Assembly: GCF_016862515.1 (NCBI RefSeq)
Contig: NZ_BONC01000023.1
Coordinates: forward strand, 44,472-108,471
Direction: 5' to 3'
Origin: Asanoa iriomotensis
Lineage (GTDB): Bacteria > Actinomycetota > Actinomycetes > Mycobacteriales > Micromonosporaceae
DNA length: 64,000 nucleotides
The notes under the pieces were generated by a model that saw nothing but the letters and a program-made list of their open reading frames with translations, did no database searches and was not told the DNA's origin. The translations under genes were made by a program, and so were the position numbers. Shown piece by piece: positions 43,273-52,359 of this stretch (the stretch's first letter is position 1; every line of letters starts with the position of its first letter).

Positions 43273-44819
43273 GCCCCTACCCCCTCTCGTAGGCGCTGTT
43301 TGAGCACCTTGCCGGCGGCATTGCGGGGCAGCGCGTCGACCACCTCGACCCGACGCGGGCACTTGAAGTCCGCCAGCAGCGTCCGGCAGTGCGCGATCAG
43401 GTCGTCGACGGTCGGGGTCGGTCCGACCGCGCTGTCGCTCAGCACGACCACCGCGTACACGTCCTCGCCGAGCCGCGGGTGCGGCACGCCGATCACCGCC
43501 GCCTCGAGTACCGACGGGTGGGCGTGCAACGCCCCCTCCACCTCGGCGCTGGCCACGTTGTGCCCGCCTCGCACGATGATGTCCTTGCGCCTGTCGACGT
43601 GGTAAAGGAAGCCCTCCTCGTCGACGCGGACCACGTCGCCGGAGCGCAGCCAGCCGTCCGTGAACGCCGCCGCGGTGGCTTCCTCGTCACGGTAGTAGCC
43701 GGCCATGACCGACGGGCCGCGCAGGAGAAGCTCGCCGGTGCCGCCGGATCCCACGTCCGCGCCGTCCTCGTCGACGACGCGGACGCGGGTGAACGGGCCG
43801 GCGCAGCGGTTGCCGATCGACCCCAGTCGCGTCAACGCGTACTCCTCCGGCAGGTAGCAGCCACCCGGCCCGGCCTCGGTGAGCCCGTACGTCTGCATCA
43901 ACCCGGCCGAGGGCACCGCCGTGCGCAGCCGCTCGATCAGCGCGGCGGGCATGCTGGCCCCGCCGTAATCGAGGATGCGCAGCGAGCCCAGCGAGGCCCC
44001 GGTGAGCGCCGGACTGTCCAGCCAGTATGCGTAGATCGAGGGAACGGCGACGTACACGGTCGCTGCGACCTCGGCGATCAGCGCGAGGCTCGCCGCGGTG
44101 TCGTAGTCGTCGACGACGACGCAGGCGCCTGCCCATAGGCAGGACAGCGCGTTGAAGTGCAGACCCGCCCCGCTGGTGATCGGGAAGGGGCTCTGCAGCA
44201 CGTCGTGCGGGGTGAGGCGGAAGGCGTCGCTCCAGCCGATCGCGGCGGCGAGCGAGGAGCCGTGGGTGTGCAGGACACCCTTGGGACGCCCGGTCGTGCC
44301 GGAGGTGTAGAGCAGGTTCGCCGGATCGGTGTCGCGCAGGCCACCGACCGGTGGCGCCGGCGTGCCGCGCAGCGACGAGAGCGGGTCGGCGTCGTCGAGG
44401 ATCACGACGTCGCAGGGCGCCGCGGCGACCCGGTCCCGCTGCTGGGCGCCGGCGAGCACGAGACGGGCCCCGCTGTGGCGCAGGATGTGCTCCACCTCGG
44501 GCGGCGCGAGCCGCGCGTTCACGGGTACGTTCACCGCGCCGAGTCGCAGCACGGCGTGGTAGACGACGAGCGCGTCGGTACCGTTGCCGTTGTCGAGAAC
44601 CCAGCCCACCCGGTCGCCGCGCCGCACGCCGGCCGCGGCGAGCGCGCCCGCGACACGCCCCGCGGCGGCGTCAAGGTCCTGGTAGCTCAGCGTGTGGTAG
44701 GAACCTCTCCCAGAACGCCCGACAACCGCCCTGGCGTCGGGAGTCCGCTGCACGCGAGCCGCTAGGAGGGAGGGGATGGTGCGCCACGCGAACTCAGGTG
44801 GTAGTGGTATAGGTCTCAT
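43269..44819 (-). CDS. AMP-forming acyl-CoA synthetase (2)
   Basis: A 516-residue ANL ligase with all motifs: LLYTSGTTGRPKGVLHTHGS, MQTYGLTEAGPGG, GWLRSGDVVRVDEEGFLYHV DRRKDIIVRGGHN and the C-terminal Lys in RNAAGKVLKQRLRE. It activates a carboxylic acid to acyl-CoA, perhaps the entry substrate, since it is divergent from the IclR regulator. ATG 44819; the shared promoter region is only about 75 nt and holds operator candidates. Confidence 0.92.
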   Translation of the reverse strand: MRPIPLPPEFAWRTIPSLLAARVQRTPDARAVVGRSGRGSYHTLSYQDLDAAAGRVAGALAAAGVRRGDRVGWVLDNGNGTDALVVYHAVLRLGAVNVPVNARLAPPEVEHILRHSGARLVLAGAQQRDRVAAAPCDVVILDDADPLSSLRGTPAPPVGGLRDTDPANLLYTSGTTGRPKGVLHTHGSSLAAAIGWSDAFRLTPHDVLQSPFPITSGAGLHFNALSCLWAGACVVVDDYDTAASLALIAEVAATVYVAVPSIYAYWLDSPALTGASLGSLRILDYGGASMPAALIERLRTAVPSAGLMQTYGLTEAGPGGCYLPEEYALTRLGSIGNRCAGPFTRVRVVDEDGADVGSGGTGELLLRGPSVMAGYYRDEEATAAAFTDGWLRSGDVVRVDEEGFLYHVDRRKDIIVRGGHNVASAEVEGALHAHPSVLEAAVIGVPHPRLGEDVYAVVVLSDSAVGPTPTVDDLIAHCRTLLADFKCPRRVEVVDALPRNAAGKVLKQRLREGVGA

Positions 44820-44834
44820 CGATTAGCCTCAGCA

Positions 44835-44869
44835 GTCCACGTTGTGAAATATACTTCCACCTCATGGCG
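44835..44869. promoter_or_regulatory. IclR operator candidates, sites C1 and C2
   Basis: C1 is GTCCACGTTGTGAAA (44835-44849) and C2 is TTCCACCTCATGGCG (44855-44869). Both fit a degenerate TTCCA-N5-TGGAA. They lie in the short divergent region between ligase 2 and the IclR gene, fitting autoregulation. Confidence 0.5.
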
Positions 44870-44893
44870 AGACGGAAAGTTGGCGGGGGAACA

Positions 44894-45736
44894 ATGACCA
44901 AAGAGGCGGATGCGCTGCCCACCGGCGACGGGGCTAACGGCGCCGAGCGAGGCTCCCAGGCGATCCACCGGGCGTTGCAGCTCCTCAAGTGCTTCACCGT
45001 GGAGCGCCCGACGGTCTCGTTGACCGAGCTGACCCGGCAGACCGGGCTGACGATGCCGACCGTGCACCGGATGGTCAAAGCCCTGCAGAGCAGCGGTTTC
45101 CTGGTGCAGGACTCGGTGACCAACCGCTACAGCCTCGGACCGGCGGTGATGAACCTGGCCCGGGTGATGATGCACCGGTCGGCGAACGAGGACCTGGTGA
45201 CGGCGTCGATGCCGTTTCTGGAAGAGCTGCGTGAGATCACGAACGAGACCGTCGGCCTGCACTGCCCCACCGACCAGGCCCGGTACTGCGTAGCGGAGCT
45301 GGTGAGCCGCCAGCCGCTGCGCCTGAGCACCGGCGTAGGGCACATCTACGAGCTGTTCATCGGCGCCACCGGCCACGCCATCCTGGCTTTCTCGGCCCCC
45401 GGCACCGTCGACCGTGTCCTGAGCCGGCTGGAGCAGGCCGACCGGGTCGACTACCCGGAGGTCGAGATCCCGACCCGCAAGCAGTTGGAGGACGATCTCG
45501 CATCGATCCGCCGCCAGGGGTACGCGATGAGCCTCGGCGAGGTGGTCCCGAACGCGACCTCGATCGCGGTGCCGATCCTGAGCGACCAGGGCGTCGCCAT
45601 CGCGGCGGTCAACGTGACCGGGCCCGCGGACCGGTGGACCCGTGCGTTGATGGAGCGGCACGTCCCTGACCTGATCGAGGCGGCGAAGCAGATCTCGACC
45701 CGGTTGGGGTACCCGGGTAGCCATAACCTGGCGTGA
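44894..45736 (+). CDS. IclR-family transcriptional regulator
   Basis: A 280-residue regulator. The N-terminal winged helix is GSQAIHRALQLLKCFTVERP then VSLTELTRQTGLTMPTVHRM and VKALQSSGFLVQDSVTNRYSLG. The C-terminal IclR ligand domain includes ETVGLHCPTDQARYC, GATGHAILAF and the VVPNATSIAVPILSDQGVAI strand. ATG 44894 is preferred over ATG 44864, because the latter has no ribosome site and is covered by an operator candidate. It lies at the centre of the catabolic block. The TTCCA-N5-TGGAA sites before six operons are its probable targets; the ligand is probably a pathway acyl-CoA or acid. Confidence 0.93.
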   Translation: MTKEADALPTGDGANGAERGSQAIHRALQLLKCFTVERPTVSLTELTRQTGLTMPTVHRMVKALQSSGFLVQDSVTNRYSLGPAVMNLARVMMHRSANEDLVTASMPFLEELREITNETVGLHCPTDQARYCVAELVSRQPLRLSTGVGHIYELFIGATGHAILAFSAPGTVDRVLSRLEQADRVDYPEVEIPTRKQLEDDLASIRRQGYAMSLGEVVPNATSIAVPILSDQGVAIAAVNVTGPADRWTRALMERHVPDLIEAAKQISTRLGYPGSHNLA

Positions 45737-45744
45737 CCGCCCGC

Positions 45745-45885
45745 TCAGTCCGACGCGGGCAGCGGTTTGGCCACCTTGATCTGCATCTGCTCGCCGCAGC
45801 AGGTGACCGAGCCGTCGCCCGCCTTGGTGCAGAGCACCTCCGCCGCGCACCGTGCGCACTCGTACCGCTTTCCGATCAGGTTCAC
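45745..45885 (-). CDS. 46-residue desulforedoxin-like metal protein
   Basis: A very small protein starting at GTG 45885 (MNLIGKRYECARCAAEVLCT), with GGAGG five bases upstream. The pattern CxxC...CC (YECARC, then GSVTCCGEQM) is that of desulforedoxin/desulfoferrodoxin N-terminal domains, which bind one iron or zinc through four cysteines. It overlaps the upstream small gene as GTGA. It may be an electron-transfer or structural partner of a pathway enzyme. Confidence 0.72.
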   Translation of the reverse strand: MNLIGKRYECARCAAEVLCTKAGDGSVTCCGEQMQIKVAKPLPASD

Positions 45886-46040
45886 GCCGGCCTCCGACCA
45901 CTCGTCAACGGGGACATCGCCACCTCGCAGCAGACCAGCGCCTGCGCGGGTGGGCGTACCACCACGACCTCGGTGCCGCATCGCTCGCAGCGCACCCTGC
46001 TGCCGACCCGCACGGGCGTGTCGTCACGTATCTCCGCCAT
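45882..46040 (-). CDS. 52-residue desulforedoxin-like metal protein
   Basis: The second small CxxC...CC protein, from ATG 46040 with GAGGAGAAGG upstream (MAEIRDDTPVRVGSRVRCER, then CGTEVVVV, then ALVCCEVAM). It resembles its downstream neighbour, so the two look like a tandem duplication or a heterodimer. The start lies inside the end of the CoA-transferase gene (17-nt overlap), and the stop overlaps the next start. Both are easily missed because of their size. Confidence 0.68.
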   Translation of the reverse strand: MAEIRDDTPVRVGSRVRCERCGTEVVVVRPPAQALVCCEVAMSPLTSGRRPA

Positions 46041-47304
46041 CGTCCTTCTCCTCGTCCGTCCCGAGCATCCGCTCGCTGATCACGCCGCGACGCCTTAGCT
46101 CGTCGATCTCGTCCGGGCTCATCCCCAGCCGCTCGCGCAGGATCTCCTCGTTGTGCTCGCCCAGCAGTGGCGAGCGGAAGCGATGTGCGAGGCGCACCCC
46201 GGCGTCGCGGCTGTCGCCGTACCGGAACGGCCAGGTCGGGTAACGGCGGATCCCGCTCAACGGGTGCTCGATCGACTGGTAGTACCCGGTCGAGGTCAAC
46301 TGCGGGTCGCCGTACATCGCGGCCGGGGTGAGCACCTTCGCCGCGGGGATCCCCGCCTGCTGCAGCAGCGCGGCTGTGGCTGCCGGGTCGCGGTCCCGCG
46401 TCCAGGCGAACAGCCACCGGTCGAGCGCGTCGTGCTCGGCCTGCCGTCCATCTAGAGTGGATAGTCGTTGCGCGGGCAGACCCGGCGGCTCGCCGACGAT
46501 CGCCACCAGCCGCTTCCAATCGGCCTCGTCGCGGACCGTCAGGGCGAGCCACTCGTCCTCCCCGCGGCACGGGTAGACCCCCTGCGGCGCGAACTCGGCG
46601 GACCGGGAACCCGTGCGCCCGAGCACCTCGCCGGTGAGCGCATGGTGCAGCACCGGCTCCGGCGTCATCGCGGCGACCACCTCGGCCTGCACCAGCTCGA
46701 TCAGCTGACCCCGCCCGGTGCGCTCCCGATCCTGCAGCGCGGCGACCAGCGCAACAGCGCCGTGCATCGCGACCAGCGGATCGGCGTAGCCACCGGGGCC
46801 GAGCGGCGGGCCGTCCGGGTCGCCGGTGATCCAGCCGATACCGCCGGCGTACTCGAAGGAGTTGCCGAAGCCGACGAACTCCCGCCACGAACCTTCCAGG
46901 CCGTACCCGGGCATCCGGACCATCAGAATCCGCGGGTTGAGGGCGGCGAGCGCCGGGTAGCCGAACCCGAATTGCTCGACGACCCGGGGCGAGAAGTTCT
47001 CGATCACTACGTCGGCGTCGGCGACGAGCCGCTCGAACACCGCCCGCCCCTCGTCGGTGCCGAGATCCAGGGTCAGCCCGCGCTTGTTGAGGTTGGTCGC
47101 CTGGAACAGGCCACTGAGCTCGTACCACCGGCTGCCCTGCTGCGGGAAGGCGGCGAGGAAGCGGAACCCGTCCACCCGGCGCGGTCCCTCCACCTTCAGC
47201 ACGTCCGCGCCCATCGCGCCGAGCAGGCTGCCCAGGTACGGTCCGGCCCAGAAAGAGCCCAGGTCCAGCACCCGGATCCCAGCGAACGCGTCCCGCTCAG
47301 GCAT
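46024..47304 (-). CDS. CaiB/BaiF-type CoA-transferase (alpha)
   Basis: A 426-residue family III CoA-transferase with canonical order: IRVLDLGSFWAGPYLGSLLG AMGADVLKVEGPRR, RGLTLDLGTDEGRAVFERLV, VVIENFSPRVVEQFGFGYPA, MVRMPGYGLEGSW, and the catalytic Asp region near DPLVAMHGAVALVAAL. It exchanges CoA between a pathway acid and a donor, or racemises alpha-methylacyl-CoA. It overlaps the next CoA-transferase by 8 nt; the two may form a heteromer. Confidence 0.9.
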   Translation of the reverse strand: MPERDAFAGIRVLDLGSFWAGPYLGSLLGAMGADVLKVEGPRRVDGFRFLAAFPQQGSRWYELSGLFQATNLNKRGLTLDLGTDEGRAVFERLVADADVVIENFSPRVVEQFGFGYPALAALNPRILMVRMPGYGLEGSWREFVGFGNSFEYAGGIGWITGDPDGPPLGPGGYADPLVAMHGAVALVAALQDRERTGRGQLIELVQAEVVAAMTPEPVLHHALTGEVLGRTGSRSAEFAPQGVYPCRGEDEWLALTVRDEADWKRLVAIVGEPPGLPAQRLSTLDGRQAEHDALDRWLFAWTRDRDPAATAALLQQAGIPAAKVLTPAAMYGDPQLTSTGYYQSIEHPLSGIRRYPTWPFRYGDSRDAGVRLAHRFRSPLLGEHNEEILRERLGMSPDEIDELRRRGVISERMLGTDEEKDDGGDT

Positions 47305-48397
47305 CGGCGTGCCTTTGCCGAAGCGTCGGCGCGGCCCCGAGGGCCCCGGCCGGGACGTCGCGGAGGCGGAACGGTGGTCCTGGATGCAGCCCGCCGTCGG
47401 GCGCGGCCACGAAGAATCCCCGCTCCCGGAACGGCGGAAGCTGCGGCGCCGTCGCCCCGGTGGTTATCGGGGCCGCGGGTACCCGGAACGCCTGGCAGAG
47501 CTCCACCGTCTCGGCGACGGTCAGCTCGGCGAACCACGGCCGCACCGCGGCGTAGAAGGCCGCCATGTCCCCTCGGTCGTAGCGCATCTCGACGTACCGG
47601 TCGGCGTACTCCGGAACGCCCAGCAGCGTGCACAGGTCGTGCCAGTGCTGTCCGGTCAGGCAGTTCACCGCGACCATGCCGTCGGCGCAGGGCATGGGCC
47701 CGGGGATGTACGCGGTGTACCGGGTCTGGGTGTACCCCAGCTCGACGAGGGTTTCGCGACGCAGCATGTCGAACGCGACGGTGTTGAAGATCGCCGACAT
47801 CCGGTCGACCAGCGCCCGCACGGGGGGTCCGTCCGCTTGCGACCGCCACCCGGTGAGGCCGGCGACCGCGACGTACGTCCCGGCGGCGTACTCCCCCAGC
47901 CGGCCGCCGACCGGCACCGGGTCGCCGTCGGCCCGCCCGCGTGGTGACACCCAGCCCGCCGCGGCCTGCAGCACGAGGTCCGACGCCTGCCACTGCCCGT
48001 ACGGGCCGTCCGCCGCGAAGTCGACCAGCCGGACGACCGTGCCGGTCCGCTCCGCCACGGCCGCGTCCAGCCCGGCGACAGCGCCCAGCCCTTCGTCGAC
48101 GAGGACCACATCGGCGTCCGCGCACAACGCGGCGACCAGGGCGTAGCCGTCCGGGCCGGCCGTGTCGACGGTGAGCGACGACTTGCCCGCGTTGAGGTAG
48201 CGGAACAGTCCTCCGGTGCCGGCTGACGTGCCGTTGGGCGCACGCCGGCGCAGGTGGTCGCCCGCCGGCGGCTCGACCTTGTGTACCTCGGCGCCGAGCA
48301 GCCGCAACAGCCGGCCGGCGTACGGGACGGCGATGTCCTGGCCGATCTCCACCACTCGTACGCCGCGCAGCGGTCCCTCGGCCGGTTCCTCAGCCAC
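47297..48397 (-). CDS. CaiB/BaiF-type CoA-transferase (beta)
   Basis: A 366-residue relative of the preceding gene (VRVVEIGQDIAVPYAGRLLR LLGAEVHKVEPPAGD; YLNAGKSSLTVDTAGPDGYA; VRLVDFAADGPYGQWQASDL). It is shorter than typical, and the catalytic-Asp segment is less clear, so it may be the non-catalytic partner. It overlaps the ABC ATPase by 8 nt. Confidence 0.87.
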   Translation of the reverse strand: MAEEPAEGPLRGVRVVEIGQDIAVPYAGRLLRLLGAEVHKVEPPAGDHLRRRAPNGTSAGTGGLFRYLNAGKSSLTVDTAGPDGYALVAALCADADVVLVDEGLGAVAGLDAAVAERTGTVVRLVDFAADGPYGQWQASDLVLQAAAGWVSPRGRADGDPVPVGGRLGEYAAGTYVAVAGLTGWRSQADGPPVRALVDRMSAIFNTVAFDMLRRETLVELGYTQTRYTAYIPGPMPCADGMVAVNCLTGQHWHDLCTLLGVPEYADRYVEMRYDRGDMAAFYAAVRPWFAELTVAETVELCQAFRVPAAPITTGATAPQLPPFRERGFFVAAPDGGLHPGPPFRLRDVPAGALGAAPTLRQRHADA

Positions 48398-49235
48398 CGA
48401 CCGCCGGTCCGGTCAAGAGGTGGCGGATGTGCTTGACGGCCAGGCCTGCCTCCGGGGCGGCCATGTCGTCGATGCTCCGTGGCCGCCCGAGTGGGACCTT
48501 GAAGTCCTCGATGACGTGGCCGGGGCGGGTGCCCATCACGATGATCCGGTCGGAGAGCAGGACGGCTTCGGCGACGCTGTGGGTGACGAAGACGACCGTC
48601 TTGCGGTCCTGCTCCCAGATCCGCAGCAGCTCGATGTTGAGCACGTCCCTGGTGAACGCGTCGACCGCGCCGAACGGCTCGTCCATCAGCAGGATGCGGC
48701 TGCCGGCGGCCAGGGCCCGTGCGATCGAGGCGCGCTGCCGCATGCCGCCGGACAGTTCCCGGGGCAGTTTGTTCTCGAAACCGGCGAGCCCGACCATCTG
48801 GATCAGCTCACGGGCCCGCTGCTCGCTGTCGCCGCGGCTCCGCCCGGCGATCTCCCCGGGCAGCATGACGTTCTTCAGGACACTGCGCCACGCGAGCAGG
48901 ACCGGGCTCTGGAAGACCATTGCCACATCGGCGTGCGGTCCCGTCACCGGCTTTCCGTCGATCGAGGCGACGCCGAGCGAGGCCGGGTAGAGACCTCCCA
49001 TGATCTTGAGCAGCGTCGTCTTGCCGCAGCCGCTCGGGCCGACCAGCGAGACGAACTCTCCTTCCCGGACCTCCATGTCGATGTCGCGCAGTGCCAACAC
49101 CCGCTCTCCGGAGCGAGTCTCGTACACTTTGGACAGACCCTCGACGGTGATCAGTCCCTTGGGCGCCGGCCGCTCCTGGGTGTCGGACCGGCTGCGCTGC
49201 TGGACCACGTCGGGCACTCTTCCTCCTCCTGCCAT
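48390..49235 (-). CDS. ABC transporter ATPase (SsuB/TauB type)
   Basis: A 281-residue ATPase. Walker A is SLVGPSGCGKTTLLKIMGGL, the Q-loop is VAMVFQSPVLLAWRSVLKNV, the signature is LPRELSGGMRQRASIARALA, Walker B is ILLMDEPFGAVDAFTR and the H-loop is VVFVTHSVAEAVLLSDRIIV. It energises the permease at 50453-51313. With the binding protein at 57395 this gives a nitrate/sulfonate/taurine-type importer, probably for the pathway's acid substrate. Confidence 0.93.
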   Translation of the reverse strand: MAGGGRVPDVVQQRSRSDTQERPAPKGLITVEGLSKVYETRSGERVLALRDIDMEVREGEFVSLVGPSGCGKTTLLKIMGGLYPASLGVASIDGKPVTGPHADVAMVFQSPVLLAWRSVLKNVMLPGEIAGRSRGDSEQRARELIQMVGLAGFENKLPRELSGGMRQRASIARALAAGSRILLMDEPFGAVDAFTRDVLNIELLRIWEQDRKTVVFVTHSVAEAVLLSDRIIVMGTRPGHVIEDFKVPLGRPRSIDDMAAPEAGLAVKHIRHLLTGPAVGG

Positions 49236-49244
49236 CGTGCCGGG

Positions 49245-50441
49245 TCAGGACCGCGCGGCGCCGGCGACCGGGAAGCGGAACAGCTCGACCGCGTTGCCGT
49301 GGGTGATCAGGTCCGCCTCGCCGGGGTCCAGGTCGCGCAATTGGCGGTGCAGCACCTCCTGGGTGTCCGGCCAGGTGGAGTCCGGGTGCGGATAGTCGGA
49401 CTCGACCAGGATCCGATCCACCCCGATGCGGTGCCGCTGCTCGAACCCGGACGGGTCCTCCAGCGAGCTGAACCAGAAGTTGCGCTGCACGATCTCGGCC
49501 GGGGTGAACTCCTTGCTGGCCCAGCCGCCGGCGTACCCGGCGTGGTTCTGGTCGACGCAGTAGCGCAGCCGGTCCAGCATCGAGGGCACCCAACCGATCC
49601 CGCTCTCGGCCAGCATGATCTTCAGGTCCGGGATACGGACCGGGAGCATCGAGTAGAGCCAGTCCACGAGGGCGACGCTCGAGTTCAGCGGGAAGAGCAC
49701 CGTCTTGGTGTCCAGTGGCGCATCCGAGGCCGCGCCGAGGATGTACGACGCCGACCCGACGTGCAGGCACACCACCGTGCCGGTGTCGGCGCAGGCCTGC
49801 AGCAGCGGATCCCAGTGTCCGGTGTGGACCGACGGAAGGCCCAGGTGCTCGGGGTTGTCCGGGAAGGTCACAGCGCGGAATCCGCGCTCGGCGTTGCGCC
49901 TGATGTAGTCGGCGCCTTCGACCGGGTCGCGCAGCCACGGGATCTGACAGGGGATGATCCGGTCCGGGTACGGGCCCGCCCAGTCCTCCAGGTGCCAGTC
50001 GTTGTACGCCTCGAACGCGACCCGGCCCAGTTCCGCGTCGCGGCTCAGGGAGAAGCGGTAGCCGCCGAAGCCGGCGAGCTTGGACGGGAAGCACAGCGAC
50101 GCCGCGATGCCGTTGGTGTCCATGTCCCTGATGCGCTCGCGGATGTCCCAGCAGCCCTGCCGCATCTGGTCGAACCGCTGCGGGTCGAAGCCCGCGTTCG
50201 TGATCTCGAACCCGACCGTCGCGTGCACGCTCATGTTGGGCAGCAGCTCGCCGTCGTACAGCCAGGCCTGCTCGCCCGAGGCGTCCTCGACCACTCGCGG
50301 CGCCCGGTCGGCGAACGCGGCGGGGACGCGCCCCTCGAAGGTGGTCGGTGGTTCGACCACGTGGTCGTCGACCGAGATGACCGTGTAATGCACTTCACGC
50401 GGCTCTGGCTCAGGCAGCCTGCGGGGCATCGTCTGTGTCAT
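49245..50441 (-). CDS. Amidohydrolase family 2 (ACMSD-like) protein
   Basis: A 398-residue TIM-barrel metalloenzyme. It begins YTVISVDDHVVEPPTTFEGR; other metal-ligand regions are VCLHVGSASY, ESGIGWVPSMLDRLRYCVDQ and VESDYPHPDSTWPDTQEVL. Proteins with this SVDDHVxEPP start recur in actinobacterial terpenoid and steroid gene clusters, acting as hydrolases or decarboxylases of ring-opened acids. It lies between permease and ATPase in the transporter operon. Confidence 0.87.
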   Translation of the reverse strand: MTQTMPRRLPEPEPREVHYTVISVDDHVVEPPTTFEGRVPAAFADRAPRVVEDASGEQAWLYDGELLPNMSVHATVGFEITNAGFDPQRFDQMRQGCWDIRERIRDMDTNGIAASLCFPSKLAGFGGYRFSLSRDAELGRVAFEAYNDWHLEDWAGPYPDRIIPCQIPWLRDPVEGADYIRRNAERGFRAVTFPDNPEHLGLPSVHTGHWDPLLQACADTGTVVCLHVGSASYILGAASDAPLDTKTVLFPLNSSVALVDWLYSMLPVRIPDLKIMLAESGIGWVPSMLDRLRYCVDQNHAGYAGGWASKEFTPAEIVQRNFWFSSLEDPSGFEQRHRIGVDRILVESDYPHPDSTWPDTQEVLHRQLRDLDPGEADLITHGNAVELFRFPVAGAARS

Positions 50442-50452
50442 GGTGCGTCTCC

Positions 50453-51313
50453 TCAGCCTTGCCAGTAGATGATCTTTTTGCGCAGCCAGGTGATGAGCAT
50501 GTGTGCCGCCATGCCCAGCGCGGCGAAGATGATGAGCAGTGCGAAGATGTCCTCGGTCCGCAGCTGGACCGAGAACTGCTGGATGAGGAACCCGAGCCCC
50601 TCACGCGAGCCGAGGAACTCCCCCGTCACCGCGCCGAGGATGGCGAAGACGAGCGCCAGCTCGAGACCCGCGAAGATGTACGGCAACGCGGTCGGTAGCC
50701 GGAGTTTGACGAACGTCTGCATCCGTGAGGACCGCAGCGAGCGCATCAGCTCCTCGGACTCCACGTCGACCGCTGTGAGACCGGCGTAAGCGTTGACCAT
50801 GACCGGGAAGAACGCGAGGATGGCGGCGATGATGATCTTCGGCTGGGAGTCGAAGCCGAACCAGATCGTGAGCATCGGCACCAACGCGATCTTCGGGAAC
50901 GTCTGGAACGCCACGATGTACGGGTGCAGCACCCGCTCCATAATGGATGAAGCTGCCAGCAGGCCGCCGACCAGCACGCCGAGGACCGTCCCCGCGGCGA
51001 AACCGACCAGCGAGTTCCGCACGGTGTAGATGAGATGGTCGGTGTAGCGGCCCTCTTGCGTGTTGCGGATCAGGGCCTGGATCACCTCGGCGGGAGGCGG
51101 CAGGACGAAGTCGGACAGGTTCCACCACTTCACCGCAAGGTGCCAGGCGACCAGCACGAGCACCAGGACCGCCGGCGAGAGCAACAGCTCCGGCCGCCGA
51201 CGCAGCAGGCTCGGCTTCGCCATGGGCCGGTTCAGGAGGGCGTCGGCGGCGCTGGCCGGCGCAGCGGTGGTCCGCTCCGCAGGGTCGGAGACGGTTGGCG
51301 GGGTTGGACTCAC
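50453..51313 (-). CDS. ABC transporter permease (SsuC/TauC type)
   Basis: A 286-residue permease from GTG 51313 (MSPTPPTVSDPAERTTAAPA) with GGAAG upstream. About six membrane segments (LLLSPAVLVLVLVAWHLAV first) and the EAA loop AVDVESEELMRSLRSSRMQT FVKLRLPTALPYI are visible. It is first gene of the operon that continues with the amidohydrolase, ATPase, two CoA-transferases and two small metal proteins. An IclR-operator candidate lies 56 nt upstream. Confidence 0.92.
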   Translation of the reverse strand: MSPTPPTVSDPAERTTAAPASAADALLNRPMAKPSLLRRRPELLLSPAVLVLVLVAWHLAVKWWNLSDFVLPPPAEVIQALIRNTQEGRYTDHLIYTVRNSLVGFAAGTVLGVLVGGLLAASSIMERVLHPYIVAFQTFPKIALVPMLTIWFGFDSQPKIIIAAILAFFPVMVNAYAGLTAVDVESEELMRSLRSSRMQTFVKLRLPTALPYIFAGLELALVFAILGAVTGEFLGSREGLGFLIQQFSVQLRTEDIFALLIIFAALGMAAHMLITWLRKKIIYWQG

Positions 51314-51368
51314 GGCTCTTCCTTTCCGCTGCTCGGCCCGGGTCTCGAGGGATGCCACCCGACCCGAC

Positions 51369-51383
51369 ATCCGCATTGTGGAA
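51369..51383. promoter_or_regulatory. IclR operator candidate, site D
   Basis: ATCCGCATTGTGGAA (reverse TTCCACAATGCGGAT), in the 104-nt gap before the ABC permease operon. Confidence 0.6.
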
Positions 51384-51417
51384 GCGCATTTCACGCTATC
51401 AACCGGGTTTCGCAAGG

Positions 51418-52359
51418 TCAATGGACGGACGGGCGGCCGCGCCGGGCCTCTCCGGTGGGTCCCCACAGGTCGGCGGCTGCCGCGACGACGTCGTCGGCGG
51501 CGTAGCCCTGGCTCAGCCGGTCGGCGAAGGCCGGCTCGGCGAACGCGGCCGCGAAGGCCTCCGGCGTCCAACGACCCGCCGCGGCGTCCGCGGTGGCGGC
51601 GAGGACCGGCGGCGCCAGCACGCCCACACGCGGCCCGTAGCTGATGAAGACGTTGCCGCTGACTGGCGCGGACGCGTCCGAGGCCAGGTAGACCACGAGG
51701 GGGGCGACGTGCCCGGGTGAGAGTCGCTGTGCGTCCTCGGGCCGGTCGGCGAAGATCGGCGAGGTCATCGCCGTCGCGGCCCGCGGGCAGATCGCGTTGG
51801 CTCGTACCCCGTATGCCGCGCACCCCTTCGCTGTCGAGACCGTCAGCGCCACGATCCCGGCCTTCGCCGCGGCGTAGTTGGGTTGTCCCGCCGGCGCGTT
51901 GAGAAACGCTTCGGAGGCGGTGTTGACGATCGAGGCCCGAACCTTCCGCCCCGCCTTGGCCTCCGCCCGCCAGTGCGCCGTGGCCCAGCGGGTGGTGCAG
52001 AAATGGCCGCGCAGGTGGACCCGAAGCACATCGTCCCACTCCCGCTCGGACATCGTGAAGACCATCCGGTCCCGCACGATCCCGGCGTTGTTCACCAGCA
52101 CGTCCAGCCGGCCGAACCGGCGCACCGCGCCGTCGACCAACGCGCCGGCGGCGCCGAGGTCAGCGACGTCCGCGTGATCGGCGATGGCCTCGCCGCCGGC
52201 CGCGACGATCTCGTCGACGACCTCCTCCGCGGCGGTGTCCACGTCGTTGACGACCACGCGCGCGCCGGCGGCGGCGAGCGCCAGCGCCTCGGCCCGGCCG
52301 AGCCCGCGACCCGCGCCGGTCACGATCGCCACCTGCCCGGCGAGATCCACGGCGGTCAC
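51418..52359 (-). CDS. SDR-family dehydrogenase
   Basis: A 313-residue short-chain dehydrogenase (GQVAIVTGAGRGLGRAEALA; VLVNNAGIVRDRMVFTMSER; catalytic Ser in SIVNTASEAF; Tyr-Lys in PNYAAAKAGIVAL). It resembles the hydroxyacyl-CoA dehydrogenase type common beside acyl-CoA dehydrogenases, and a C-terminal tail of about 60 residues follows the core. The start GTG 52359 overlaps the ligase stop as GTGA. It is last gene of the 58540-51418 operon. Confidence 0.88.
   Translation of the reverse strand: MTAVDLAGQVAIVTGAGRGLGRAEALALAAAGARVVVNDVDTAAEEVVDEIVAAGGEAIADHADVADLGAAGALVDGAVRRFGRLDVLVNNAGIVRDRMVFTMSEREWDDVLRVHLRGHFCTTRWATAHWRAEAKAGRKVRASIVNTASEAFLNAPAGQPNYAAAKAGIVALTVSTAKGCAAYGVRANAICPRAATAMTSPIFADRPEDAQRLSPGHVAPLVVYLASDASAPVSGNVFISYGPRVGVLAPPVLAATADAAAGRWTPEAFAAAFAEPAFADRLSQGYAADDVVAAAADLWGPTGEARRGRPSVH

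Noticed and set aside
48216..50468. A 750-codon plus-strand open frame
   Set aside because: It is antisense to the ATPase and amidohydrolase genes, which have full motif sets; no family features of its own.
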